A stretch of DNA of 64,000 bases from Deltaproteobacteria bacterium UBA6106 (GCA_002428485.1 DIWM01000048.1:118550-182549), one strand, 5' to 3'; positions 25,215-33,728 are shown, counted from the first letter of the stretch. Made by a program: numbers and translations. Notes: generated by a model not told the origin, from the letters alone.

Positions 25215-26058
25215 GATATATGCTCCCTTTCTTAAGTTTTGCCGCCATGCGCTTCGGCGAAAAGATGTATGCGGCAGCAAAGATGATTGTTGCCATGAGA
25301 ACTACTGCCGCGCCGGACGGAAGATTAAAAATATATGATATGATAAGTCCCGAGACGCAGGCCCCAACCCCGGATGCCGCGGAAATGATAAAAAAATGCT
25401 TCAAATTGTAAGTCAACTGAAGCGCCGTAGCCCCCGGCTGTACAAGCAGTGCAAAGATAAGCAGCCCTCCCACCGTCGCAAGGTTTGAGGACACTACGGC
25501 CCCGGTAAGAAACAACAGGGCGTAGTAAATCGCCCGCGCGGGCACGCCGCTTGCCGTGGCGAGCCGCCTGTGAAAAAGGACGAGACGGATCTCCTTGAAA
25601 AACAACAGCACAAAAAGCACGAGGAGCGACGTTACGAACGTCAGCACCGCGATGTCTGATCCTGACAGAGACAGCATGCTTCCCCACATCAGATTAAGGG
25701 CATTGGCCTTTGTCCTCGTGAGAATTCCCAAGCCGAGAAACGCCAGGCCCATGAGAAAAGAAAACATGATGCCGAGCACGTTCTCGGGCGCCATATCAGT
25801 GTGGTCTGAAAGCGGGCCGAGCACTCCGGCCGCAAGCAGACACATGACGAACCCGCTTAATGCCGGGTTGATGTCCAGGAGCATTCCCAATACAGCCCCC
25901 GCAAAGGCGGCGTGCGACATCGAGACGCCCATCAGCGGCATTTTCATCAACACAACAAATACGGACAGCAGCGAGCAGCTAACGCCACAGAGCACGCACG
26001 CAAGGGCGGCCCGCTGAATCGGCAGATATGCAAGGGCATCAACCAGTTGCTCAGTCAT
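25195..26058 (-). CDS. ABC-3 family metal permease (ZnuB-like)
   Basis: Inner-membrane channel subunit of a divalent-metal ABC importer. The 287-residue product has about eight to nine membrane segments. The conserved SHAAFAGAVLG near residue 50 is typical of the ZnuB/MntB family. It overlaps the ATPase gene by eight bases and the methyltransferase gene by 20. The family carries Zn, Mn, Fe or other ions; the nearby nikR and NikR-like operator make nickel the favoured guess here. Confidence 0.87.
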   Translation of the reverse strand: MTEQLVDALAYLPIQRAALACVLCGVSCSLLSVFVVLMKMPLMGVSMSHAAFAGAVLGMLLDINPALSGFVMCLLAAGVLGPLSDHTDMAPENVLGIMFSFLMGLAFLGLGILTRTKANALNLMWGSMLSLSGSDIAVLTFVTSLLVLFVLLFFKEIRLVLFHRRLATASGVPARAIYYALLFLTGAVVSSNLATVGGLLIFALLVQPGATALQLTYNLKHFFIISAASGVGACVSGLIISYIFNLPSGAAVVLMATIIFAAAYIFSPKRMAAKLKKGSIYHEDDRR

Positions 26059-26827
26059 AGGAGACGAACCTCTTGCCGTTCCGATCGAAGGTCTCCAGCG
26101 GGTACTGGAATAGCCTGCTCAATATCTCACCTGACATTGCAGTATCCATATCCCCGTCAAAGATCGTTTTGCCGCGGTACAGCAAGACGGCGCGGCTCAT
26201 CGACGGGGGGAGCATATTGAAATCGTGCGTGACGAGAAGAATGGTAAGGCCTTGCTGCCTGTGGATCTCGCTTACAAGGTCCATAACCTCTTTCTGGACA
26301 GCTATATCGAGGTTCGCGGTCGGCTCATCCATGAGAAGGATATCCGGCTTCTGGATAATGGCGCGTGCCAGAGATACCTTCTGGCGCTCGCCGCCTGAAA
26401 GCTGGCCGAGCGGCCTGTCCGCAAGGTGGGCCATCCGCATCATTTCCATAAGCTGCATCGCCCTCTCCCTCTCCTGCCTGCCGGGAGAGTTGAAGAGGCC
26501 TAAACGCCCGATCGAACCGGTTATCACGGCCTCGGAAGCAAGGATCGGAAATGCCGGATCGATCTGAAAAAGCTGCGGAACATACCCGATACGAAGCCGG
26601 GTCGCACGGTCGCGCTTCCAGGACTCGCGGCGTTCGAAAAGGCTGAGCCTCCCCGTAAATCTTTCAAATCCGGCTATTACGTTCAAAAGCGTGGTCTTCC
26701 CGGCGCCGTTGGGGCCGATAATCCCCACGCACTCGCTGCGAGGCACACTGAGGCTGATATTGTCCAGCAGCAGGCCGCGGCCCTTTCTGACAGTGATCCC
26801 TTCAAGCTCTATAATGTATCTGTCCAT
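26051..26827 (-). CDS. Metal ABC transporter ATPase (ZnuC-like)
   Basis: Energises the adjacent permease. Walker A is GPNGAGKTT, the signature is LSGGERQKVSLARA, Walker B is ILLMDEPTANLD, and the switch histidine is in LLVTHDFN. The start is placed at the ATG at 26827 (MDRYIIELEGITV), giving 258 residues. The extra upstream codons belong to the next repeat. GGATGTG is the only candidate ribosome binding site. Confidence 0.9.
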   Translation of the reverse strand: MDRYIIELEGITVRKGRGLLLDNISLSVPRSECVGIIGPNGAGKTTLLNVIAGFERFTGRLSLFERRESWKRDRATRLRIGYVPQLFQIDPAFPILASEAVITGSIGRLGLFNSPGRQERERAMQLMEMMRMAHLADRPLGQLSGGERQKVSLARAIIQKPDILLMDEPTANLDIAVQKEVMDLVSEIHRQQGLTILLVTHDFNMLPPSMSRAVLLYRGKTIFDGDMDTAMSGEILSRLFQYPLETFDRNGKRFVSYD

Positions 26828-26846
26828 ATCACATCCAAACAAAGGC

Positions 26847-26923
26847 AGCTCATGGCTCATGGCTCATGGCTCATGGCTCATGGCAAGGGCACAAACATGG
26901 TTCGTCTTTGCTATCAGCTATGA
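26847..26923. repeat. GGCTCAT array with a reverse arm
   Basis: Five tandem [A/G]GCTCAT units (26847-26881), a short spacer, and a reverse arm GCTATCA GCTATGA (26910-26923). It lies between the binding-protein gene and the ATPase gene of the transporter operon, so it is part of the transcript. Confidence 0.8.
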
Positions 26924-26934
26924 ACTGTTTTTTC

Positions 26935-27834
26935 TCACTTCCCTGCCTTCTGTGTCCCTCGACCCCTCGAACCCTCGGTCCCTGCCTTCTGTGCCGCTGC
27001 AGCTGCAACTATAGCGTCAACGTTCTCTCCCAGCGTTACAAGGTAGCCCTTCTCCGACGGGAAATTTGTGAGGACGATGTGGGGAACGCCGAGCGATTCC
27101 GCGATCGTCCTCCCTGCATCCGGGCCTGACTGAAGGTTGTCTGCAACAAATATTGCGCCCTGCTCCTTCCCGGTTTTTGCAAGGCGTACAACCTCCCGTG
27201 CAGACAACGACTCGGGCCTGCCGTATTCCCCTGCAACACAAAAACCCATCCACTCAAGCGGCTCTTTCTGCATGGAGGATGCGATGACCGCCTTTCCGGC
27301 GATCCCCGCATCCCTGATGCGTTGCTTGACCGAATCTGTATAGGCCCTTACCTCCCGGACTGCGTCGTCCCTTCGGCTCAATATTTCATTCTTATCTTCC
27401 GGGAAATATTTTGAAAGCCTGTCGGCAAGGAGATCCAGGCCATGTATATAAGAATCCGGCGCCATCCAGTTGCGCCCTCCTGTATCTATCACAAGCCTCC
27501 CTGCCCTCTCGGGTCCATTTTTGTCTATAAAGGACATTTCCTTGAATGAGACGATCAGGTCCGCCCGCTTCATCTTCTCCGCATCCGACAGCTTGACGTC
27601 GTAATGGCCGGGACATTGCCCCGGCGGAAGTATTGCCGCGACGGCATAGAGGCGAGGAGGCAGGAGCGAAACGATCATCCCGGACAGGATCGTGTCCGAC
27701 GCCACAATGACGCGCACGCCCTTCGGACCTCCGGCGTTCGACCTGTCGGAACAGCCGGCAAAAAGACACGCGACTACCATCGCCGCGATCAAAAATATTT
27801 TCGGGGTCAACTCTCCAAATGTCAATTGTTTCAT
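26935..27834 (-). CDS. Metal-binding lipoprotein (ZnuA-like substrate-binding protein)
   Basis: Periplasmic binding protein of the metal ABC importer, family A-I. The signal ends in a lipobox (CLFAGCSD). Metal-site residues are only partly conserved: GHYDVKLSD stands where relatives have an HxYE-type motif, and YIHGLD may supply a second histidine. The His-rich loop typical of zinc-specific ZnuA is absent. The C-terminal tail (AQKAGTEGSRGRGTQKAGK) is low complexity and comes from a short internal repeat near 26940-26995, in which CACAGAAGGCAGGGA flanks GAGGG-type units. The length is 299 residues. Confidence 0.82.
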   Translation of the reverse strand: MKQLTFGELTPKIFLIAAMVVACLFAGCSDRSNAGGPKGVRVIVASDTILSGMIVSLLPPRLYAVAAILPPGQCPGHYDVKLSDAEKMKRADLIVSFKEMSFIDKNGPERAGRLVIDTGGRNWMAPDSYIHGLDLLADRLSKYFPEDKNEILSRRDDAVREVRAYTDSVKQRIRDAGIAGKAVIASSMQKEPLEWMGFCVAGEYGRPESLSAREVVRLAKTGKEQGAIFVADNLQSGPDAGRTIAESLGVPHIVLTNFPSEKGYLVTLGENVDAIVAAAAAQKAGTEGSRGRGTQKAGK

Positions 27835-27861
27835 ACCACCTTCACCTGTTGTTAAGCCCCC

Positions 27862-28172
27862 CCCTCACCCTGACCCTCTCCCGCGAGGGGAGAGGGAATA
27901 ATGATACTGCTGTGCTGCCTGTGCCCTGACCCTCTCCCGCGAGGGGAGAGGGAATAATGATACTGCTGTGCAAGATCTGTTACATTCATATGTTTTTCAT
28001 TCCAATCTCTAACGAGTTGCATTTTTAGTTCCATCTGGCTTAGCACCTTCCACGGCATCTGTTCTCCTCCTTGCCGTAAAGTGTAAACCATGTATCCGGT
28101 CTGTTTTGTAAACTATGTTACCAGTTTGTACCCTCACCCTGACCCTCTCCCGCGAGGGGAGAGGGAATAATG
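27862..28172. repeat. Three copies of a CCCTCTCCC/GGGAGAGGG palindromic repeat
   Basis: In the 368-base gap before the TonB receptor gene, near-identical palindromic units begin at about 27862, 27924 and 28131. Each has CCCTGA, the CCCTCTCCC arm, a CGCG centre, the complementary arm and AATAATG. The first two also share GATACTGCTGTG. Similar palindromes occur at 7367-7567. The second copy directly truncates a transposase remnant. Confidence 0.85.
27951..28130 (-). mobile_element. IS481-type transposase remnant (5' end only)
   Basis: From the ATG at 28058, behind GGAGGAG, about 36 codons read MPWKVLSQMELKMQLV ... NVTDLAQQYHYS, which resembles the helix-turn-helix N-terminus of IS481-family transposases. 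The frame then runs into the GC palindrome and carries no integrase core. Upstream (28083-28130) GTAAACCATGTATCC and GTAAACTATGTTACC form a degenerate direct repeat of the kind found at IS ends. So only one end of the element is left. Confidence 0.6.
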
Positions 28173-28202
28173 TTAACCAGCAGCAGAGCTGCGGGTGGTC
28201 TG

Positions 28203-30287
28203 TCAGTTGAACTTCAGGCTGACCCCACCAAAAAATGTTGTCCCTGGCATAGGGTAGCCCTTCGCGTATTCATAGTTCAGGTTAAAGATATTGTTGACCG
28301 CCACAAAAACCTCCGAATTGCTGAACCGCATCGGCCTGTAGTCGAAACGATAGCTCACACGCATGTTCACCAGCGTGATATCGTCGAGCTTATCCTTACC
28401 TGTAAGCTTGGGGAGATTCAATGTGTTGCCCCGCCCCACTCCGTTAGACGCTCCCTGGTACAGGTTCCGCAGGTGCTGCATATCCGCAAATATCTTGAAA
28501 TCTTTTAAAAATATCCATTTGGCGCCGGCCTGGAATTGAAAACCCGGGGTATAAGGCATGTGATTGCTTTCAATGTTGTCAGCCCCTTTGGCCTCGACGG
28601 CCAGCCATGTCGTGGCGGCAAAAAGCTCAAGGTCTTTTACGGGTACCGCCGTGCCTGTAAGCTCCAGCCCGCGGATCTCGTAATATCCCACAGGATCGTT
28701 AAAGCGGAGCGGGATCACACCGCCCATATAGGTCTGGAAACGATCCTTCCCTTTGTCGCGAAAGACCGTTGCCCCCAAAGATCCTTTATCGGGCCATTTA
28801 TGGATCAGGCCTGCCTCGTAATGGTCCACCACCTCGGGCTTTATTGTTCCTGGATTACTGACCGGGGCGTTTGTGAGGACCGCATTCATTATGACTATCG
28901 GCGAAGGATAATTGACGCCCCGCGCGTAGCTTAAGTTAAGATCGGTATTCCCGTACCCTATTACCAGGCCTCCCTGGGCCGCCGACTTGTTCTCGAACTC
29001 ATTATGATGATAATAGCGGAAACCCGTCGATGGAATGACGTGGAAACCGTCCTTGCGGCCAATCATATGGCTTACAGCCGCATAGGGAGAGAAAAGCCTT
29101 GTATCGGGAAAATCCCAGACCCTTCTGGCCAGACCTCCATTGACTGCGGCTGCGGTCGGCTTAAGACCGCTGTATGTCTGTTGCGTATTTTTAAGTTCAG
29201 CCATATCAAGGTCCGCTCCTGCTATTATCTCTCCTCCCTGCCAGAGTTTCAGCGTCTCTCTTCCTCTGACTCCGTAAAGCATGATCTCCTGCTGCGACCA
29301 GAGACCTCCGCTGCCGTTGGCGTAAAGGTTGCCGTTCGCCGAATTCAATTCCTGCAGCAGCTCAAAAGTGGTTTCATTGCGATATGCTTTTAAAAAGCCG
29401 CTCGCACGCTCATATTCGTGGTTGAGGGTCAACGTGGTAAACGTGGTCTCTGTCTTATAGCGCTCTGCCTGGGGCCAGTTCACACCGTTCACGGCAAAAT
29501 TGGCCGGTATGTCCGGCATTGGGGCCTCGGTTTTGCCGTTGACATAATTAATGAGGAACCTGAGGTTCCATTCCTTGTTTATCTGGTAACCGGTATTGAC
29601 ATAGTAGTTTTGCTGGCTTGCCCCTGAATTGTGGCGGTCTCCGTCCGTTCTCGTCCAGCTCTGTGATGCGTAGATGTCAAAGGGCCCTTTTTTGATGCCA
29701 GTCGAGAGGCTTTCATCGAACGTGCCGTCGCTTCCGGCGCTGGAATTAACTGCGGCCTCCTCGCCTTCCTTCATCATGTATTTTGGAAAAATATTTACAA
29801 AGGCGTATCCGCCGCCGAACATAGACGGCTGCGGGCTTTTATAGACCTCCATGCCGCCTATGGTGGACACAGCGATGCCGTCGCCCAGCACCTGGCCGAA
29901 CAATGCCCCATAGCGTGGAACCCCGTCAAACAGAACGGCAAGATCAGAGCTGGGGTGGCTCGACCCGCGTCCGCGTACATACAGGCTGTGATTGGTCTGG
30001 CTTCCCATGACGTTCTTGCTCTGAAACATCACCCCCGGTACATCGCGCAGCGTCGAAGGGAGGTCGTAAGAGTTCTGCTCTTTGATCTGCTCCTCTGTCA
30101 CAACATTATACTGGGTGCCGTAATTGGTCTCTACAGGGACAACGGGGAGTTCTTTGACGGGCATCCCCGGCCTTGCGGCAGTTACAACGATCCGCCCCAG
30201 TTCCAGCCTCTTCCCTTCCTCTCCGAATACGCCTCCGGCAGATAACAACTGAAGCAAGACCAGCACCGCGATGATAATGTACACCAT
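28203..30287 (-). CDS. TonB-dependent outer-membrane receptor, probably for nickel
   Basis: A 694-residue active transporter of the outer membrane. It has a signal peptide (about residues 1-22), a plug domain (about 45-170, with LPSTLRDVPGVMFQ and SLYVRGRGSS), and a 22-strand barrel ending in a C-terminal phenylalanine-containing strand (GGVSLKFN). The promoter region has a NikR-like operator (30304-30330). NikR is encoded directly upstream and a metal ABC importer downstream, so Ni2+ or a nickel chelate is the likely ligand. The ligand assignment is inference; the receptor family itself is clear. Confidence 0.9.
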   Translation of the reverse strand: MVYIIIAVLVLLQLLSAGGVFGEEGKRLELGRIVVTAARPGMPVKELPVVPVETNYGTQYNVVTEEQIKEQNSYDLPSTLRDVPGVMFQSKNVMGSQTNHSLYVRGRGSSHPSSDLAVLFDGVPRYGALFGQVLGDGIAVSTIGGMEVYKSPQPSMFGGGYAFVNIFPKYMMKEGEEAAVNSSAGSDGTFDESLSTGIKKGPFDIYASQSWTRTDGDRHNSGASQQNYYVNTGYQINKEWNLRFLINYVNGKTEAPMPDIPANFAVNGVNWPQAERYKTETTFTTLTLNHEYERASGFLKAYRNETTFELLQELNSANGNLYANGSGGLWSQQEIMLYGVRGRETLKLWQGGEIIAGADLDMAELKNTQQTYSGLKPTAAAVNGGLARRVWDFPDTRLFSPYAAVSHMIGRKDGFHVIPSTGFRYYHHNEFENKSAAQGGLVIGYGNTDLNLSYARGVNYPSPIVIMNAVLTNAPVSNPGTIKPEVVDHYEAGLIHKWPDKGSLGATVFRDKGKDRFQTYMGGVIPLRFNDPVGYYEIRGLELTGTAVPVKDLELFAATTWLAVEAKGADNIESNHMPYTPGFQFQAGAKWIFLKDFKIFADMQHLRNLYQGASNGVGRGNTLNLPKLTGKDKLDDITLVNMRVSYRFDYRPMRFSNSEVFVAVNNIFNLNYEYAKGYPMPGTTFFGGVSLKFN

Positions 30288-30303
30288 ATATTTTATCCTT
30301 TCA

Positions 30304-30340
30304 GTATTACTAATATAATTTTCGTGCTACTATCCGACAA
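30304..30340 (-). promoter_or_regulatory. NikR-like operator and promoter of the TonB receptor gene
   Basis: GTATTAC (30304-30310) and GTGCTAC (30324-30330) are 13 bases apart. On the minus strand TTGTCG (30340-30335), a 17-base spacer and TATATT (30317-30312) form a promoter, so the operator covers the spacer and -10 box, the right place for repression. The spacing matches the N13 architecture known for some NikR sites. A second site with the same spacing precedes nikR. Confidence 0.6.
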
Positions 30341-30354
30341 AAAAATAATACCGC

Positions 30355-30771
30355 CTACCCTATCTCTTTCCCGGCGCTTGACATGCTCAGCGTCCCGTGC
30401 TTTACGCCTTTTATCACTTTCATCAGGCCCATGAGCTTCTGCACCTCAGACGGATTGCCCCTTACCGCGACGATCTCGAGGCAATTGTGGTGGTCGAGGT
30501 GGATATGCTGCGTTGAAATGATCACTTTCTGATAGTTGTGCTGGATATCGGTTATCTTGTTGAGCAGGTCCTTCCTGTGGTGATCATAGATTAGCGTTAT
30601 TGCTCCGGCGACATCGTTGCCTTCGACCCATTCCTTCTTTATCAGCTCCTGCCTTATCATGTCCCTGAAAGCCTCTGACCGGTTCGTGTAGTTTCGTTCC
30701 CTGATAAAACGGTCGAATTTATCGAGCAAAGACTTTTCTAAAGAGACGCCGAATCGCACCAGATCTGACAT
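30355..30771 (-). CDS. nikR: Nickel-responsive transcriptional regulator NikR
   Basis: Ribbon-helix-helix repressor with a C-terminal ACT-like nickel-sensing domain, active as a tetramer. The N-terminal DNA-binding part is VRFGVSLEKSLLDKFDRFI ... RSEAFRDMIRQ. The high-affinity nickel site is complete: the two histidines of QHIHLDHHNC and the cysteine of NCLEIV. The length of 138 residues is standard. AGGGGA precedes the ATG. The operator-like sequence in its own promoter suggests autoregulation. Confidence 0.95.
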   Translation of the reverse strand: MSDLVRFGVSLEKSLLDKFDRFIRERNYTNRSEAFRDMIRQELIKKEWVEGNDVAGAITLIYDHHRKDLLNKITDIQHNYQKVIISTQHIHLDHHNCLEIVAVRGNPSEVQKLMGLMKVIKGVKHGTLSMSSAGKEIG

Positions 30772-30780
30772 ATTTCCCCT

Positions 30781-30826
30781 GTATCACTTTTCAAAAAATA
30801 GTAGCACCATGGAAACGCGTTGTAAA
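30781..30826 (-). promoter_or_regulatory. NikR-like operator and promoter of nikR
   Basis: GTATCAC (30781-30787) and GTAGCAC (30801-30807) are 13 bases apart. On the minus strand TTTACA (30826-30821), a 17-base spacer and TACTAT (30803-30798) form the promoter, so the operator overlaps the -10 box and the start of the transcript. Confidence 0.6.
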
Positions 30827-30905
30827 TAAAATAATAAAACAATCTGCAACAAAACTTTTTTATAGCGTTTATTGCGTTTTTAGCGTTATCGGCTCATTTC
30901 TAACC

Positions 30906-30933
30906 TTTCACCTTTCACATTTCACCTTTCACT
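30906..30933. repeat. Four TTTCACC heptamers
   Basis: Four units (TTTCACC, TTTCACA, TTTCACC, TTTCACT) in exact 7-base register, between the divergent nikR and cobA-hemD genes. Confidence 0.8.
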
Positions 30934-30948
30934 GGCTTCATTAATTAT

Positions 30949-30977
30949 TTGAATCTGCCCGGCATAAAACGTATAAT
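30949..30977 (+). promoter_or_regulatory. Promoter of cobA-hemD, probably leaderless mRNA
   Basis: TTGAAT (30949-30954), a 17-base spacer and a consensus TATAAT (30972-30977). The ATG at 30986 is only eight bases after the -10 box and has no Shine-Dalgarno sequence, so transcription should start at or next to the start codon. Confidence 0.65.
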
Positions 30978-30985
30978 CCTTATTT

Positions 30986-32470
30986 ATGGGTAAAGTGTAC
31001 CTTGTTGGCGCAGGCCCCGGCGATCTCAAGCTCATTACGCTGAGGGGGCTCGAGCTTATCCGGCAGGCAGACGTCATCATCTATGACAACCTTGCCAACA
31101 AAGACCTCATCCTGCTCGCTAAGGACAAGGCGGAACTTATCTATGCGGGCAAGAAGGCATCGCAGCACGAACTGCCGCAGAAAGACATCAACGCGCTCCT
31201 CCTGAAAAAGGCGAGGAAGAACGCCGTCGTCGTGAGGCTCAAAGGCGGCGACCCCTTCATCTTCGGGAGAGGCGGAGAGGAGGCGGAGTTCCTGGCTGAC
31301 CACGGGGTCCTATCCGAGGTCGTCCCCGGTGTTACCTCTGCCATCTCGGTGCCTGCATACGCGGGGATTCCCCTTACCCACAGGGACCGTTCGTCGACCG
31401 TCGCATTTATAACAGGCCACGAGGATGAAAAGAAAACAACGTCGGCTATCAGGTGGCATGAACTGGCCAACGGCCCCGATACGCTCGTATTCCTCATGGG
31501 TATCAAAAACCTTAACGTCATTGCGGATCGTTTGGTCAGGGAAGGCAAAGACCCCGGCACGCCGGCATGCGTTATCCGGTCCGGTACGCTGCCAACCCAG
31601 AAGGTCGTTGCCGGCAGTCTATCAGAGATCGGTTCACTGGCAAAAAAGGCCGGCATAAAACCTCCCGGCATCATTATTGTCGGCAACGTCGTCAGCCTCA
31701 GGGAAAAACTTGAATGGTTTGAAAAAAGGCCCCTGTTCGGGAAAAAGGTCGCCATCACAAGGCCGCACCACCAGTCCATGAGGCTCTCAAACCTTCTTGC
31801 TGACAGGGGCGCGCAGGTGACCCACATACCTACGATAGAGATCTCCGTCATTGCGCCGAATAAAAAGTTATCAGAGGCCCTTGACTCACCGGGATCCTAC
31901 CACTACATCATCTTTACGAGCGTCAACGGTGTATCGGCCTTTTTTGATGCGCTCTTCAGAAAAGGGAGGGATATAAGGTCTCTCCACGGCATCAAGGTCA
32001 TCGCTATCGGCGACGCCACAGCATCACTTCTCGCCGCCCGGGGGATAATTCCCGACTACATGCCTCAACAGTTTACGTCCGAGGGCATCATAGACGTTTT
32101 GAAAGGTCTCGCCGTCAGGAATAAGAGATTTCTTCTGCCAAGGGCGAAGGAGGCTCGCGATATCATCGTTGAATTCATTAAGGCACAGGGCGGCGTCTGC
32201 GATGTTATACCTGTCTACAAAACCCGTCTCCCGGAAAAGACAAGCCCGCCCGATGAAAAACCGGACATCGTCACGTTCACAAGCTCATCGACGGTCACCA
32301 ATTTTATCAAGCTATACGGCAAAGATGCTTTGAAAGACGCGATTATCGCCTCGATCGGCCCTGTTACGACAGAAACGCTCAAGGCGCATGGCCTCCAGGT
32401 ATCCATCGAGGCAAAGAGATACGACATACCGGGACTTGTGGAAGCAATAGTGAAGTATTTTGCAGGATAA
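30986..32470 (+). CDS. cobA-hemD: Fused uroporphyrinogen-III C-methyltransferase / uroporphyrinogen-III synthase
   Basis: Bifunctional enzyme at the branch point of heme, siroheme and corrinoid synthesis. Residues 1 to about 245 are the SAM uroporphyrinogen methyltransferase (VGAGPGDL, RLKGGDPFIFGRGGEE, EVVPGVTSA). Residues from about 250 to 494 are HemD (KKVAITRPHHQ, then FTSVNGVSAFF and FTSSSTVTNFI). Such fusions are common in anaerobic bacteria. The gene is transcribed alone. The start codon is close to the -10 box. Confidence 0.93.
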   Translation: MGKVYLVGAGPGDLKLITLRGLELIRQADVIIYDNLANKDLILLAKDKAELIYAGKKASQHELPQKDINALLLKKARKNAVVVRLKGGDPFIFGRGGEEAEFLADHGVLSEVVPGVTSAISVPAYAGIPLTHRDRSSTVAFITGHEDEKKTTSAIRWHELANGPDTLVFLMGIKNLNVIADRLVREGKDPGTPACVIRSGTLPTQKVVAGSLSEIGSLAKKAGIKPPGIIIVGNVVSLREKLEWFEKRPLFGKKVAITRPHHQSMRLSNLLADRGAQVTHIPTIEISVIAPNKKLSEALDSPGSYHYIIFTSVNGVSAFFDALFRKGRDIRSLHGIKVIAIGDATASLLAARGIIPDYMPQQFTSEGIIDVLKGLAVRNKRFLLPRAKEARDIIVEFIKAQGGVCDVIPVYKTRLPEKTSPPDEKPDIVTFTSSSTVTNFIKLYGKDALKDAIIASIGPVTTETLKAHGLQVSIEAKRYDIPGLVEAIVKYFAG

Positions 32471-32473
32471 TGC

Positions 32474-32564
32474 GGCTCATGGATAATGGCTCATGGCAGC
32501 TGCAAGAACCCGGCAGAAAGTAATTTGAGTTTTTGCTATCAGCTATGAGCCATGAGCTATCATT
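32474..32564. repeat. Short heptamer element with inverted arms
   Basis: Left arm GGCTCAT, GGATAAT, GGCTCAT (32474-32494); a core containing GCAAGAACCCGGCAG, which resembles the core of the two large composites; and a right arm of GCTATGA / GCCATGA units (about 32535-32562). It separates the convergent cobA-hemD and radical SAM genes. Confidence 0.75.
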
Positions 32565-32570
32565 TGCTGA

Positions 32571-33728
32571 TCATATATAATTCTCCAGCAGAAGTGAGAT
32601 GGTCTTTTCAACGCTGCCCGGCTCTTTTTCTTCCATCTCTTTTATCGCCTTCCTGATCCTGAAGTAGGTGAGCTCGTCGTTGAGATCATTGATACGCCGG
32701 TAGATGCCCGACCTTCTGCCGAACCTGTACGTCACCTTCTGCTCAGGCGTAAGCGAAAAATAATCGTCTATGACCGACAGCATCTTTTCCTTATCTTCGG
32801 GCAGCTTGCCGTCGATCTCTTCAAGGAGGTTCAGGATATGGTCGCTCTTGATATGGCTCGTTATGCCTTGCAGGTTCTCTATCAGAAGCTTCTCCTCGAG
32901 AAGAACGTCCTCTTCGGTGGGGAGCAAAAACTCTTTATTTTGCATCTTTTCATAAAGGGGCATGGCCTTTAGCACCTTGAGCGTCCTGAACCTTATGAAA
33001 TCAGGATCTATCTTGTTGAGCACATCGGCTGTCTCCAGGGCGTGCTCCCGCCACCACTGCTTCCCTCCCATTCCAAGGACCACATATTCAGAAAGCTCTA
33101 TTCCGGACTCTTTCACCTTTCTGCCGCATTCGACATGCTCTGCCCTGGTGACCCCTTTGTTCATGAATTTCAGAAGAAAGTTGTTCCCTGACTCAAGGCC
33201 TATATGAAGCCTTGTGAGCCCGGCGTCTTTCATATTTTTCAGATCTTCAAGGGTCAACCGTTTTGCTATCGTCCTTGAGCGCGCGTAGGATGTCACCCGG
33301 TCGATAGTGGGAAAGGTCTCCTTGAGATATTTCAGAGAATCTGTCAAGACCTGGGGATTCATGACCAGGGAGTCCGCATCCTGTATGAAGACGTGCTTTC
33401 CCCCGAAGTATAACCATACCGCCACACTTTTATAGAACTCGTTTTGGATGCTGCTCGAAAATATCTCTTCTACCAGCGTTTCGGTGATTGCGCCTCCGTA
33501 ACCCTTCTCCCATGAAATCTGTTTTACGTCATCTGCGATCTCTTTGACCGTATCGATGTCCCTCTTTATTTCATCGAAGGACCTTTTTTCGAATTTCCTC
33601 TCTTTGTATGTGTGGCAAAAGGCGCACTGGTTCCAGGGGCAGTTCCTGGTAAACCTTACGAGAAGACTGTATGCCTCGTTGGGAGGCCTGATAGGCCCTA
33701 TCTCGTATCTCAGCGCCCTGTTGGTCAT
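32571..33728 (-). CDS. Radical SAM protein of unknown substrate
   Basis: A 385-residue radical S-adenosylmethionine enzyme. The cluster motif is CPWNQCAFC, that is C-x4-C-x2-C rather than the usual C-x3-C-x2-C, a spacing seen in one widespread uncharacterised subfamily. The TIM-barrel core continues to about residue 250 (HIGLESGNNFLLKFMNKG is the SAM-contacting strand). A helical C-terminal region rich in glutamate follows. It overlaps the 42-residue gene upstream by four bases (ATGA), so the two are translationally coupled. No function is assigned. Confidence 0.85.
   Translation of the reverse strand: MTNRALRYEIGPIRPPNEAYSLLVRFTRNCPWNQCAFCHTYKERKFEKRSFDEIKRDIDTVKEIADDVKQISWEKGYGGAITETLVEEIFSSSIQNEFYKSVAVWLYFGGKHVFIQDADSLVMNPQVLTDSLKYLKETFPTIDRVTSYARSRTIAKRLTLEDLKNMKDAGLTRLHIGLESGNNFLLKFMNKGVTRAEHVECGRKVKESGIELSEYVVLGMGGKQWWREHALETADVLNKIDPDFIRFRTLKVLKAMPLYEKMQNKEFLLPTEEDVLLEEKLLIENLQGITSHIKSDHILNLLEEIDGKLPEDKEKMLSVIDDYFSLTPEQKVTYRFGRRSGIYRRINDLNDELTYFRIRKAIKEMEEKEPGSVEKTISLLLENYI

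Noticed and set aside
25195..27834. Naming the importer znuABC
   Set aside because: The binding protein lacks the His-rich loop, and the context (nikR, NikR-like operator) points to nickel; no symbol was given.
27852..28091. A 79-residue protein on the minus strand as an intact gene
   Set aside because: Only about 36 codons look transposase-like; the rest is translated GC palindrome. Recorded as an IS remnant instead.
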